The notes: a model not told the origin generated them from the letters alone. A DNA stretch of 64,000 bases from PALSA-188 sp050746185 (GCA_050746185.1 JBOGLA010000031.1:84866-148865); one strand, 5' to 3'; positions 43,287-53,072 are shown, counted from the stretch's first letter. Made by a program: numbers and translations.

Positions 43287-43742
43287 ATGAAATCCTGGAG
43301 TCTTCCAGCTGGTGCGATAGTCGGATTGATCCTCATTATTACGCTCCCCACAGCGGCCCGGAAGAGGCATCCGGAGCCTCCCGCCTGCACTCTCTCGTTT
43401 GTGATTCTCAAAGGCGACAATGATCTGCCGATTCGCAATGCGGCCGTGGTGCTGCATCCGGTAAACCGGCATGATAAGCAGGAAAATGGCGGCCTGGAAT
43501 TGAAAACCGATGCCGAGGGCAAGGCCAGTTACGACGGGATTCCCTACGGCAAACTTCGAGTGCAGGTCTTGGCGCACGGCTTTCAGACGTTCGGGCAAGA
43601 CTACGATATCGAGCAGCCGGCGTTGGAGGTGACGGTCAAGATGAAACGTCCAGCGGGCCAGTATTCGATCTATGAGGACCATCCGGCGGATCAAGATAAA
43701 GACAAGAAGGACGCCGCGCCGGATGCGAGTAAGCCTCAGTAG
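43287..43742 (+). CDS. Secreted carboxypeptidase-regulatory-like small protein
   Basis: 151 residues with a signal peptide (LPAGAIVGLILIITLPTAA). The mature domain reads LSFVILKGDNDLPIRNAAVV, LHPVNRHDKQENGGLELKTD, AEGKASYDGIPYGKLRVQVL, FQTFGQDYDI, a transthyretin-like beta-sandwich of the kind called carboxypeptidase-regulatory. The C-terminal tail is acidic and Lys/Asp-rich. A truncated near-copy without signal peptide occurs at 52,643. Function unknown; such domains often bind surfaces or glycans. GGAG lies upstream of the ATG. Confidence 0.8.
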   Translation: MKSWSLPAGAIVGLILIITLPTAARKRHPEPPACTLSFVILKGDNDLPIRNAAVVLHPVNRHDKQENGGLELKTDAEGKASYDGIPYGKLRVQVLAHGFQTFGQDYDIEQPALEVTVKMKRPAGQYSIYEDHPADQDKDKKDAAPDASKPQ

Positions 43743-44053
43743 CTGGGCGGCCGACCTCAGCCGCGCCGATAGTCAGGCTCAAATATATTTTTGACCTAAA
43801 CACGAGTGCTGTTGGTTGGTTCTCTCTTACTCTTCCTCTTCGCAGCCGGATCGGGAAGGGGACGGCTTCCGTGGTGGACCTTGCGAGGTTTATGGCACGA
43901 CTGAAGGTCGTGCCCTTCCAAGGCAATCGCAATACACATTCAGGCGTTTGATTCCGCGAGACCCAAGTCCCCCTCAGTCTTCGACCCAGGTCAGCGGCCA
44001 AAGAACGGCCACGAACCTGGGGCACCAGCCGAGGCAACACCACCAGGTTGTAT
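43743..44053. other. Intergenic region with hairpins
   Basis: No gene seen. GGCACGAC-TGAA-GGTCGTGCC at about 43,892-43,912 forms a stable hairpin and may act as a terminator for the preceding gene or as one more palindromic repeat. A second pair, ACCCAGGT..ACCTGGGG, lies at about 43,984-44,022. Confidence 0.5.
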
Positions 44054-45286
44054 CTATGGCTCTACCGGCGGAGGGAACGCAAAGGTTTCCGAGTTTACGT
44101 CAGTAAAGAGAGTGTTGTGGAACGTTCCCGATTCCACACGACTGGTGCTAACGTGCGCCACTCCACAATAGCTGTCGTTGACGTTGGTGTGAGCGATCTT
44201 ATTGTTTTCCTCAATCCCGCCAGAGAAACCGGGACCGGGACTTTCGTACACGCCACAACTTTCATTACCAATAGTAGCGTTGACGATGGTATTGCCATCG
44301 AGGAGGCTGTTCGAGGTGCCTTGCATATCAATGCCGTCCAATGCGTCAATGTTGCTGATGAAATTGTTTGTAATCTGGACGTTGTTGACAGCGTTGATAA
44401 AGACTCCACTTTGCGCGTCAGTAATGACATTGGAATCAACCACGGTACCATCGCCAGCCAGCCTCAGCGTGACACCTTCACTTCGTATGTTGAAGCAGTC
44501 CGTTGCCGACAATGTACCGCACCGACCTTCAGTGATCACGTTGCCTTTGATTTGCGCTACGGCTCCATTGACGACAAGCACTCCAAATTGAAAGGTTCCG
44601 ATGCTCGGTCCTACGCCGGAAACGTTGTTCCCTTCAATTTCTGCAGTCACGCCCGACCCGTCAACGCGTATCCCGTTGGCCGAATAGTCGTGAATACTAT
44701 TGTTCTCAACCGAAACGTGAAAGTGTCTAGATTGGTCGGCATCTACCTGAACTCCAATACCGTTTCCGCCGGGCGCTGAGGATGGGCTGCAGCTTTGCGG
44801 GTTGGGAAACTGCGCACCAAAGATCGCATTGTTTATGACCCTGCCGGAAGAGTTGAAGTAATGGACGGCGGCGAGTCCGGGGGTGCAACCGCTGACCGAG
44901 TTCTGGCTTCCATCAATGGCGAGATTATCAATTGTAACGTACGAAGCGTTCATAACCGTGATAACGGCCTCGACCGGCAGATCCTGAATATTTTGTAAGA
45001 AAGGTTGAATCAAGATTCGTTTGACGTCGTTGCCAGCCACATTTACCCGCACGCCACGCAGCGTGAGGGGCTTCGAAATGACAAGTTGTTCGGGATAGAG
45101 AGCGGGACAAATGTCGATGATGTCGCCGGGGGCGGCAGCGCTTATCGCACTGGCGATAGTACTATACTGAGCGTTCGGACAAGTTTCTTTCCCGACTGTC
45201 AACGTCGCCGCGGAAGCAGTCACGCAGACCGTCCCTAAGAACAACAGGGCCAGCCCAAGATGTACGCTAATTCGTTTGGTGTTCAT
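44054..45286 (-). CDS. Secreted right-handed beta-helix protein
   Basis: 410 residues, signal peptide VHLGLALLFLGTVCVTASA. The body has beta-helix repeats of the NosD/pectate-lyase type: QYSTIASAISAAAPGDIIDI, YPEQLVISKPLTLRGVRVNV, YVTIDNLAIDGSQNSVSGCT, NVQITNNFISNIDALDGIDM, SNSLLDGNTIVNATIGNESC. No catalytic cluster is obvious, so it could be a lyase-like enzyme or a structural surface protein. Several Cys residues suggest disulphides. Separate promoter region of 219 bp precedes the next gene. Confidence 0.8.
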   Translation of the reverse strand: MNTKRISVHLGLALLFLGTVCVTASAATLTVGKETCPNAQYSTIASAISAAAPGDIIDICPALYPEQLVISKPLTLRGVRVNVAGNDVKRILIQPFLQNIQDLPVEAVITVMNASYVTIDNLAIDGSQNSVSGCTPGLAAVHYFNSSGRVINNAIFGAQFPNPQSCSPSSAPGGNGIGVQVDADQSRHFHVSVENNSIHDYSANGIRVDGSGVTAEIEGNNVSGVGPSIGTFQFGVLVVNGAVAQIKGNVITEGRCGTLSATDCFNIRSEGVTLRLAGDGTVVDSNVITDAQSGVFINAVNNVQITNNFISNIDALDGIDMQGTSNSLLDGNTIVNATIGNESCGVYESPGPGFSGGIEENNKIAHTNVNDSYCGVAHVSTSRVESGTFHNTLFTDVNSETFAFPPPVEP

Positions 45287-45505
45287 GTGGTCCTCCTCTA
45301 TTATTTCGTTATTTTCAATTTGATCTCATGATTCGCTGACGACTCACGCTACTCGGAATATTGGAGCGGTCCATTGTCAGGCCTGGTTTTCCAGGAACGC
45401 ATCGCGACAAACGTAACGGTGAATGAGCACCAATCTAATGCAATTTCTCGATGAAAGCCGCCCTCCAATCTCGCGATAAGATGATCCGCCGCGCTCGGCA
45501 GATTA

Positions 45506-47722
45506 CTAATGCTTCCAAACGTCCACGCGAATCACGCCTGACACACCGGGCAATTTGTTTGCACCATGAGGGTTGCAGACCCGGATAGTGACATAGTCAA
45601 CGTAGCTGACCCATGCGAAATAGGTGTAGGTGAGGCCACCTATCAGCGCATTTTGTACCCCAAGAGCGATTGTGTCCCCATCGCGAGCTCCGGGTAGGTT
45701 GAGGGGTGCAAGTCTGTAACAGTTGTCTGGTGCTATCGACGGGACGTTGATGGAAAAGGTCTGCGATAGATGTTCGGCTATTGGAGTTCCGCCCCCGATG
45801 GCGACTGAGCCGCTGGCAGCGACGTCTCCCTTGGCATCTACGGTGAATTTGTTCGTGCCGTTGTATTGTCCCAATAGAATATTGCCGGTATTGCCGGTAG
45901 CGTTATTGTTGAACACTGCCGCCGCTGTAGTGGCGTTGATGCTTGTGGTCGTCGCAAGAATGCCGGTGTTGTTTGTACTGTACCCGGTAACCCCATAGCC
46001 GCTGGTACTGGCCCCGCCAACTCCGACGCTGCTCTGGCTGTTCCCGGCAACCCCATAGCCGCTGGTGCTCGCCCCCCCAACTCCGACGCCGGTGGAGCTG
46101 TTCCCGGTAACCCCATAGCCGCTGCTGCTGGCCCCCCCAACTCCGACGCCGCTGGAGCTGTTCCCGGTAACCCCGGTGAGACCGGAGCTAGTTCCAGTAA
46201 CAGCAGTACCGGCATAGTTTGGACCGCCGAAGTTCCCGGTCCCTGAAACCGTGATGTTTGGCATGGCTTGGTTTGCGGCGAAATTGTTGCCGACATCGAG
46301 GCGCGCGTAATTGCCTGCCGAAACACCACCAAGCGATAAGGCATTCGTAGCCGTCGTAGCGGTGTTCGCCGTAGTAGCGACGATGCCGGTGAGTCCGGCG
46401 CCGTTACCGACGAAATTACTGGCGGTGACGTTGCCATTGACGATCTGGTCGCCGTTGAAGTTGTTGCCGCCGCTCAATTGGGCAAGTTTCGTGTCGTCCG
46501 GGTCGATGAGTTCATAAGCTCCGATGTCGCAAGCGGACCCCTGAGGCCGCGTGAGGTAACGCTGGTCAGTACCGACGGGCGCCCCGTTCAAGTCGATGCA
46601 GTAGTTGGTGGGATTCAGCGGAATGGCGTTTACGGCGGGGCTTGTTGGCAGCAGCGCGATAGTCTGGGTCGGACCTCCGTTATTTTTCAGGCCGCCCGGA
46701 TCGAGCCCGGCGGGGGTATTGTTCACGTCGCCGACCTGGTTGAACGGGCAGCTCGCATCGTCGGACAAGTTGTAGCCTTGAGAAATAAATGTACTCCCAG
46801 AACAATTCCTCCCCGAGGGATTATTTGCAATGATGTTATTCTTGGCGGTTGCCGTCCCCATGTAGTTATTGATGCCGCCGCCTTGGGAGGCCGAGTTGCC
46901 CGAGAGAGTGCTGTTGATGAGCGTGAGCGGCCCGTAGTCGTTGTTGATGCCTCCCCCGCTCGCGGCGGAGTTGCCCGAGAAGGTGCTATTGATAACGACC
47001 ATTGTTCCTTGGTTGTTGTCCACGTAGTTATCAATGCCGCCGCCCTGGGAGGCCGAGTTGCCCGAGAGGGTGCTGTTGGTGAGCGTGAGCGGGCCGTTGT
47101 AGTTGAAGATGCCGCCGCCGCCGCTCGCTGCGGAGTTACCGAACAAGCTGCTGTTGGTGAGCGTCGTAAGCAATCCCTGGTATATGTAGATGCCCCCGCC
47201 GTTGTCCGTCGCGGAGTTGCCGGAGAGGGTGCTATTGGTCACGGTCACCGATCCCTGGTAGATGTAGATGCCGCCGCCGAAGCTGGCAGCGTTGCCGGAT
47301 AGCGTGGTATTGCCGAGCATCAGAGTGCCGCTGCTAGAGATGGCACCCCCGTTACCGGCGGAATTATTCCCGTTCTGGATACTTAGACCGGATATGGTTA
47401 CTGTTATCCCTCCGCCAATGTTAAGAACCTGGACAGAATTGTTTCCGCTGATCGCCAGATTGGAAGCTCCGGGGCCGCCGATGGTCATACTTGTGCCAAT
47501 CGAGAGAGTACTGCTCAACGTGATCGTCGCGGGATAGGCAAGACTGAAGTTAATCGTATCCCCGGGCGAAGCACTTGCAATCGCAGCCCGCAGGGAACCG
47601 GGCCCGCTATCAGCGGTGGAAGTTACTGTAATCGTTGCCGCTCGAACGGATAACGGAGTGAGGAACCACACTATTGCCAAGACACCGAATATAGTCTTCA
47701 AAGATTTCTTGGATGGGGTCAT
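45506..47722 (-). CDS. Secreted outer-membrane-repeat/beta-helix protein with collagen-like glycine repeats
   Basis: 738 residues from ATG 47,722 (TGGAGG upstream). Signal peptide TIFGVLAIVWFLTPLSVRAA. Residues about 30-380 are beta-helix repeats typical of polymorphic outer membrane proteins (TLSGNAASFGGGIYIYQGSV; SLFGNSAASGGGGIFNYNGP; TFSGNSAASGGGINNDYGPL), closing with a choice-of-anchor-like segment (GLDPGGLKNNGGPTQTIALL). Residues about 515-610 hold short Gly/Ser/Val repeats with three 60-bp DNA copies. The C-terminus is a different beta domain. Alternative start at 47,854, preceded by AGGAGAT, would add a second signal-like sequence. Likely a surface-exposed protein. Confidence 0.75.
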   Translation of the reverse strand: MTPSKKSLKTIFGVLAIVWFLTPLSVRAATITVTSTADSGPGSLRAAIASASPGDTINFSLAYPATITLSSTLSIGTSMTIGGPGASNLAISGNNSVQVLNIGGGITVTISGLSIQNGNNSAGNGGAISSSGTLMLGNTTLSGNAASFGGGIYIYQGSVTVTNSTLSGNSATDNGGGIYIYQGLLTTLTNSSLFGNSAASGGGGIFNYNGPLTLTNSTLSGNSASQGGGIDNYVDNNQGTMVVINSTFSGNSAASGGGINNDYGPLTLINSTLSGNSASQGGGINNYMGTATAKNNIIANNPSGRNCSGSTFISQGYNLSDDASCPFNQVGDVNNTPAGLDPGGLKNNGGPTQTIALLPTSPAVNAIPLNPTNYCIDLNGAPVGTDQRYLTRPQGSACDIGAYELIDPDDTKLAQLSGGNNFNGDQIVNGNVTASNFVGNGAGLTGIVATTANTATTATNALSLGGVSAGNYARLDVGNNFAANQAMPNITVSGTGNFGGPNYAGTAVTGTSSGLTGVTGNSSSGVGVGGASSSGYGVTGNSSTGVGVGGASTSGYGVAGNSQSSVGVGGASTSGYGVTGYSTNNTGILATTTSINATTAAAVFNNNATGNTGNILLGQYNGTNKFTVDAKGDVAASGSVAIGGGTPIAEHLSQTFSINVPSIAPDNCYRLAPLNLPGARDGDTIALGVQNALIGGLTYTYFAWVSYVDYVTIRVCNPHGANKLPGVSGVIRVDVWKH
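45988..46170. repeat. Three tandem 60-bp units inside a coding sequence
   Basis: Each 60-bp unit (GTAACCCCATAGCCGCTG.. on the plus strand) encodes about 20 residues rich in Gly, Ser and Val (GYGVTGNSS.. pattern). Units are nearly identical, so copy number probably varies by slippage. Confidence 0.8.
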
Positions 47723-48282
47723 TCGATTGCCTCCAGCGCGCCGGGGGTCAACCGGCGAGGTTGTAGTGAGTGAAAGAGTCGTGCAAAAGCTGGGCCCGGG
47801 TAGCAAAAAATTCACAAGAACAGTGAGGACAGCAAGACGAAGTGATTTCGACATGACGCATCTCCTAGATGTGAACCGAAGCTGGGGCCCGGGTGCAGTA
47901 GGACAGTTGGTCCTTCCCGTGGTGGCTTTAATCAGCCCACCTTGCTTGGCGATCAGAACTGGTCAAGGTCAAGAAAGGAAAGTCGAGCGAGCGGAGTCCG
48001 CTCTTGGTCACGAACAATGTCAAGGGAAATCGGTGAGTGTGTCGGATAAATGTCTAGAATTCATGAGCAGAAAAGTAAAGAGTACAAAGTGACGCATTTG
48101 TAAGCCTCCTCGGAACGGATCACCCACAACAGCCTCTATTAACTAATGCGAGAAATGGACCAAAATAGGGCCAATCGCGCGAAAACAACGGACGACGGCG
48201 GATGGTGATATACTCCGGCGGGCTCGGTATCCGCAGGTTGCGAGTGTTGCACACTGCAGTTTGCACCGACGGGAGACCGGAA
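47723..48282. other. Leader region between divergent genes
   Basis: The left part (47,723-47,854) may be coding if the longer start of the surface protein is used. The rest holds no supported gene. The plus-strand sigma factor begins at 48,283, so promoters for both directions should lie here; I could not pick one with confidence. Confidence 0.5.
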
Positions 48283-48849
48283 GTGGAGCAAGTAAAGGGC
48301 GAAATCACCGAACTATTGGTCAGATTCCGGGAACGAGATCCCCAGGCAGAAGCTCAACTGATCCCGCTCATATACGACGAGCTTCGCCGTCAGGCTCACC
48401 GTTGTCTCAATCGCGAGCGCGGCGATCACACTCTCCAACCCACAGCGTTGGTGCATGAAGTATTCTTGCGCATGGCGAGCGAGACTCAGCCGCCGTGGCA
48501 GAGCCGAGCCCATTTTTTTGGCGTAGCCGCCCGGCTCATGCGACAAATTTTGGTGGACCATGCCCGGCGGCACCAAAGTTTGAAACGTGGTGGGTCTTGC
48601 GGGCGAAGTTCCCTCGAAGAAGAACTTGTGGTGTATTCGGTGGAGAGGTCAGCGGAATTGCTCGCGCTCGACGACGCCCTTTGCCGCCTGGCAGAACAGG
48701 ACGAACGCCAGAGCCGGATCGTCGAGATGAAGTTCTTCGCGGGCCTCGATATCGAAGAGATCGCCAAAGTCCTCGAGATTTCGCCGAGGACGGTCAAGCG
48801 GGATTGGACGATGGCTCGTGCCTGGCTGCATCAGGAAATGGCGCGGTGA
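48283..48849 (+). CDS. ECF-type RNA polymerase sigma factor
   Basis: 188 residues from GTG 48,283 with GGGAGA upstream. It belongs to the Acidobacteria/Planctomycetes-type ECF group associated with Ser/Thr kinases: ELLVRFRERDPQAEAQLIPL, IYDELRRQAHRCLNRERGDH, TLQPTALVHEVFLRM (region 2), RAHFFGVAARLMRQILVDHA, and region 4 KFFAGLDIEEIAKVLEISPR, TVKRDWTMARAWL. The kinase-propeller gene begins 29 bp after its stop, so the pair is probably co-transcribed and functionally linked. Confidence 0.92.
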   Translation: MEQVKGEITELLVRFRERDPQAEAQLIPLIYDELRRQAHRCLNRERGDHTLQPTALVHEVFLRMASETQPPWQSRAHFFGVAARLMRQILVDHARRHQSLKRGGSCGRSSLEEELVVYSVERSAELLALDDALCRLAEQDERQSRIVEMKFFAGLDIEEIAKVLEISPRTVKRDWTMARAWLHQEMAR

Positions 48850-48878
48850 TAAAGGCGCAGGCATATCCGACATAGATT

Positions 48879-51833
48879 GTGGAACAACAAAGGTGGGAGC
48901 ACATCAAGGACCTGCTGGATGCGGCGTCGGAGTTGCCGCCCGAGCGTCGCTCTTCTTTTCTAGCGACGGCCTGTGCAGACGATGAGTCGTTGCGTATCGA
49001 AGTTGAAACCTTGCTCGAACATAATCAACGAGCCGAAGGCTTTCTTGAAGGCTGCCCCGCCGCGGATCTATACCCATCCATCCCGTCGACGGTCAACGAT
49101 CCCACGTTCTCGCAAGGCGAGATGATCTCCGGACGCTTTCGAATTGTTAGCTTCATTGGGCGCGGAGGGATGGGCGAGGTTTACAAGGCCGAGGACACTC
49201 GGCTGCATCGCCTGGTTGCTCTCAAGTTCCTTCCTGATGAGGTAGCGAAACATCCACAGTCCCTCAGCCGCTTCCAGCGGGAGGCACAGGCAGCCTCTGC
49301 GTTGAACCACCCCAATATTTGCACGGTTTACGACATCAGCGAGCATAATCAGCGAGCCTTCATCGCGATGGAGTTTCTCGATGGGCAAAACCTCAAACAA
49401 GTTATTGCCGGCCATGCGCTCGATTTGGAACGGCTATTGGAGATCGGTATTACTACTGCCGGTGCGCTTGAGGCGGCTCACGCGAAAGGCATCGTTCACC
49501 GCGACATCAAGCCGGAGAATATATTCGTTAACAGCCGTGGGGATGCGAAAATTCTTGATTTTGGCGTGGCAAAGCTTCAGCGGCAAGGAATGGCAGCCTC
49601 AGAGGACGTGACCAGCACGGATTCGGCGGAGTTGACGCAGCATGGCGTGGCCTTGGGTACGGTGGCTTATATGTCGCCGGAGCAGGCGCGGGGAGAAGAA
49701 CTGGATTCACGCACCGACCTTTTCTCATTCGGTTTGGTTATATACGAGATGGCAACGGGCCGACGAGGTTTCCCGGGTAACACCTCGGCGGTCATTCTGG
49801 CCTCACTCCTGAGGGACATTCCCCAGCCGCCTTCGGAAATAAATCCGGCCATTCCGGATGAGCTGGAGAAAATCATAAGCAGGGCGCTGGAAAAGGAGCG
49901 TGACCAGCGATATCAGCGTGCGTCGGAGATACGCAGCCATCTGGAACGGGTAAAGAGGCGGACGGAGAAGAGGCGGGAGAACGCGCTGGTTACAGGTACC
50001 ATCAACCCGGCTTGGACTAAGACATCTTACAAAATCACGGAACGGCGCATTCGCGGCTGGCCATTGTTACTGCCCATCCTGCTCTTGGTCTGCGTGCTCG
50101 CAGGCGGTTTTTATTTGCGGTTGAGGAAGAGCGACGGCTACCGTGCTGCTCCCGCTCACACTGAGTACACGCAGCTTACGAACTTTGTTGATTCAGTTAC
50201 CTCACCCGCGCTTTCCCCGGATGGACGCATGCTGGTCATGATCCGGGGCGAAAGCTCGTTTCTCGGACCGGGCGACCTCTACCTGAAGCTGCTCCCTGAT
50301 GGCGAACCGGTGCGACTCACTCACGACGATCATCCAAAGATGGGTCCTGTGTTCACTCCCGACGGTTCGCGAATCGCCTTCACGCGTGGGGAAGGCTGGG
50401 ATTGGCAGACATGGACAGTGCCTGTGTTGGGTGGAGAGGAATCGGAATTGCTTCCGAATGCATCTGCTTTGACTTGGGTCGGTCACCATCAAGTGATGTT
50501 TTCAGAGATGGGGAAGGATCCCGAAATGAAGATCGTGACCGCCGATGAAAGCCGAGCCAACGAGCGCGACATATATCTTCCGAGGGGGGTAAACACGATG
50601 GCACATCGATCCTACCTTTCCCCGGATTCCACGTTGGTCCTTGTAGCGGAGATGACGGAGGATGGTAGCTTTGGGCCGTGTCGTCTCGTCCCGTTTGCGG
50701 GCGGATCAGAAGGCAAGCAAGTGGGCCCCGTCCCCTCTCACTGCATGGATGCGGCGTGGTCACCGGATGGCCAGTGGATGTATTTTTCCGCTAATGCTGG
50801 AAACGGACTCCACCTTTGGCGACAACATTTCCCGGATGGTGCCGTGGAACAAATCACTTTTGGCGCAACGTCAGAAACTGGGATTGCTGTAGCACCTGAT
50901 GGCAAGTCGTTGGTGACATCGATTGGTTCACAACAAAGCACAGTCTGGCTGCATAGTCATAAGGATGAGCGGCAGATTTCATCGGAGGGATTTGCATACT
51001 TGCCTTCACTATCGTCCGACGGCAAGAAGATGTATTACATCGTGCGCAATGGTATGGGCAAGTCCATGAGCAACGAATTGAGGTCGGCAGACCTGAATTC
51101 TGGGCACGAAGAACAGTTGGTTCCGGCGATTCCCATTGCCCGCTACGCCGTTTCACCCGATGGCAAGCACGTAGTGTTTACCAGAGCTGACACCGCCGCC
51201 CATTCCAGTATATGGATCTGGTCGGTAGATAGGAACTCTTCACCGCGGCAGCTCGTGGCGTCGGATGCCGACAGGCCACTGTTTTCTCGGACTGGCGAAG
51301 TCTTCTTCGTACGTTGGGACGACGAAGGGGGGTATATCTTTCGCATGAAAGAAGACGGTACAGAATTGCGAAAGGCGATTCCGGACCGTGTAGGCAATTT
51401 AATCGGCCTTTCTCCCGATGGGCGCTGGATCGTCGCCACGACTAATACCGGCGACTCCAACAGGCCGCAAGATGTCGTTGCGTACCCACTGCACGGAGGA
51501 CGACCGCGAATCTTGTGTAAAGTGTGCGGTGTTGGAGGTCTTGAAGTTGACCCGCCCGTCGTTAGCTGGTCCCAGGACCAGAAGGCGATGTATGTTTCGT
51601 TAGCACATAACGGGTCCAGCGACAAGGCCAAGACTGTAGTGATTCCTTTGAGCTCTGGTGACGCCCTCCCTAACTTCTCAGGGGATGAGCTCGTCAATAA
51701 CCCGGAGTTACTGAAAATCTCAGGCGCTCGGGTACTTGACCGTACAAGCGTTTTTCCCGGTCGGGATGCTAACACCTATGCATTCTGGCGAACAACTACC
51801 CAATGCAATCTATATCGGATCAGCTTGCCTTGA
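48879..51833 (+). CDS. Ser/Thr protein kinase fused to a TolB-like beta-propeller
   Basis: 984 residues starting at GTG 48,879. Cytoplasmic Hanks-type kinase at about residues 85-345: FIGRGGMGEVYKAED (Gly loop), VALKFLPDE (ATP Lys), HRDIKPENIF (catalytic loop), KILDFGVAK (DFG), and AYMSPEQARGEELDSRTDLF. A membrane helix follows at about 394-414 (WPLLLPILLLVCVLAGGF). An extracytoplasmic WD40/TolB-like propeller fills the rest (TSPALSPDGRMLVMIRGESS, MDAAWSPDGQWMYFSANAG, RYAVSPDGKHVVFTRA). This architecture is very common in Acidobacteriota and is viewed as a transmembrane sensor kinase. The last blade ends at 51,833 near a truncated propeller piece. Confidence 0.93.
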   Translation: MEQQRWEHIKDLLDAASELPPERRSSFLATACADDESLRIEVETLLEHNQRAEGFLEGCPAADLYPSIPSTVNDPTFSQGEMISGRFRIVSFIGRGGMGEVYKAEDTRLHRLVALKFLPDEVAKHPQSLSRFQREAQAASALNHPNICTVYDISEHNQRAFIAMEFLDGQNLKQVIAGHALDLERLLEIGITTAGALEAAHAKGIVHRDIKPENIFVNSRGDAKILDFGVAKLQRQGMAASEDVTSTDSAELTQHGVALGTVAYMSPEQARGEELDSRTDLFSFGLVIYEMATGRRGFPGNTSAVILASLLRDIPQPPSEINPAIPDELEKIISRALEKERDQRYQRASEIRSHLERVKRRTEKRRENALVTGTINPAWTKTSYKITERRIRGWPLLLPILLLVCVLAGGFYLRLRKSDGYRAAPAHTEYTQLTNFVDSVTSPALSPDGRMLVMIRGESSFLGPGDLYLKLLPDGEPVRLTHDDHPKMGPVFTPDGSRIAFTRGEGWDWQTWTVPVLGGEESELLPNASALTWVGHHQVMFSEMGKDPEMKIVTADESRANERDIYLPRGVNTMAHRSYLSPDSTLVLVAEMTEDGSFGPCRLVPFAGGSEGKQVGPVPSHCMDAAWSPDGQWMYFSANAGNGLHLWRQHFPDGAVEQITFGATSETGIAVAPDGKSLVTSIGSQQSTVWLHSHKDERQISSEGFAYLPSLSSDGKKMYYIVRNGMGKSMSNELRSADLNSGHEEQLVPAIPIARYAVSPDGKHVVFTRADTAAHSSIWIWSVDRNSSPRQLVASDADRPLFSRTGEVFFVRWDDEGGYIFRMKEDGTELRKAIPDRVGNLIGLSPDGRWIVATTNTGDSNRPQDVVAYPLHGGRPRILCKVCGVGGLEVDPPVVSWSQDQKAMYVSLAHNGSSDKAKTVVIPLSSGDALPNFSGDELVNNPELLKISGARVLDRTSVFPGRDANTYAFWRTTTQCNLYRISLP

Positions 51834-52450
51834 TCGCTTCAGCCAGTAAGCAGATTGTTTTCTCAATCTTGTCGCTCGGCCTGAACGCGAAGTTGTACAT
51901 GGTCCCATCCGATGGGGGATCGGCGCGACAAATCATACCAGAAGATTCAGGAGTAGAAGCCGATCCTACCTGGTCTCCTGACGGAACAAGAATTGCCTTC
52001 GGCGGCGCTGCGGGTGATCGCACTGCCGGCGTTAGGATCGTCGACATTAAGACTCACCAGGTTTCTATCCTGCCTGGGTCAAACGGCCTTTTCTCGCCCC
52101 GCTGGTCTCCCGATGGGCGCTACATCGTCGCGATGCCTTACGGTTTCCCCAGCCTGATGCTATTCGATTTTAGAACCCAAAAGTGGGAGGAGATTGCGAA
52201 GATAACTAACGGCTTTCCCAATTGGTCGAAAAGCGGGGAGTATGTTTACTTCCTGCATCAGGAGAAGCAGCCCTCGGTAATGCGCCTGAGCATTCGCGAC
52301 CGGAAGCTGGAGCGGGTGGTTGATTTGAAGAATTTCCGCCAAGCAGGTCTCGCACACAGCTGGCTAGGGCTAGCTCCCGACGATTCACCCCTACTGCTTC
52401 GCGACACCGGCACCCAGGACATCTACGCTTTGGACTGGCAAGCCCCGTAA
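51803..52450 (+). pseudogene. C-terminal fragment of a TolB-like propeller protein
   Basis: 215 residues of propeller blades only: KLYMVPSDGGSARQIIPEDS, ADPTWSPDGTRIAFGGAAGD, LFSPRWSPDGRYIVAM, WEEIAKITNGFPNWSKSGEY, LRDTGTQDIYALDWQAP. This tail is standard for kinase- or HTH-propeller proteins of the phylum, but the N-terminal sensor or kinase part is missing. The first 30 bp overlap the end of the kinase gene in another frame, so this looks like a paralogue tail joined by recombination. It might still be translated. Confidence 0.7.
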
Positions 52451-52642
52451 CCCACACTCTCCTGGTACCCAGATGCGCGTCCGTTCTTTGGATGACAGAA
52501 CATCCGTTCTTTGGACGCTAAACTGTCTCGCGTCCCACCCTTGCGAAAGGCGACGCCAGGATGGGCACCCCATTCTTTGTGATTCCGTAAAGATCAAAGT
52601 CTTTACTTCTCACGGGCCTAATTCTGTGCGAAGAACTCGGAC

Positions 52643-52960
52643 ATGGCAGGGGCGGCGGCCGTGGTACTGCATCCGGTAAACCGGCATGACAAGCAGGAAA
52701 ATGGCGGCCTGGAACTTAAGACAGACGCCGAGGGCAAGGCCAGTTACGACGGGATTCCCTACGGCGAACTTCGGGTGCAGGTGCTGGCGCGCGGCTTTCA
52801 GACGTTCGGGCAAGACTACGATATCAATCAGCCGACGTTGGAAGTGACGGTCAAGATGAAACGACCGGCGGGGCAATATTCGATTTATGAAGACCATCCG
52901 GCGGATCAAGATAAAGACAAGAAGGACGCCGCGCCCGATTCCAGCAAACCTCAGCAGTGA
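52643..52960 (+). pseudogene. Truncated copy of the small carboxypeptidase-regulatory protein
   Basis: 105 codons nearly identical to residues 48-151 of the protein at 43,287 (VVLHPVNRHDKQENGGLELK, AEGKASYDGIPYGELRVQVL, FQTFGQDYDI, MKRPAGQYSIYEDHPADQDK). The signal peptide and first strands are missing and are replaced by unrelated sequence, so no export is expected. The copy shows only scattered substitutions, which suggests a fairly recent or constrained duplication. Confidence 0.85.
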
Positions 52961-53017
52961 CCCCCTGGCTGGCTGCCTGGTGTGGGGAGAGACGCATTCC
53001 GTCTCACTACCCCGATG

Positions 53018-53072
53018 TCATCCTGAGGCAGCGGATTTCGCATACAAGCGAAGAATCCAACGAAGGGCCTAT
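53018..53072. repeat. GTCATCCTGAGG palindromic element
   Basis: GTCATCCTGAGGCAGCGGAT..CGAAGAATCC, a unit of the dispersed family, between the truncated copy and the methyltransferase gene. Confidence 0.65.

Noticed and set aside
44048..44779. Plus-strand frame of about 243 codons
   Set aside because: Antisense to the beta-helix gene, which has a signal peptide and repeats.
45988..46170. Possible CRISPR array
   Set aside because: The 60-bp units are contiguous tandem coding repeats without spacers.
52450..52642. Possible small gene between the propeller fragment and the truncated copy
   Set aside because: No signal, motif or ribosome site; contains CCCACCCTTGCGAAAGG-type repeat sequence instead.
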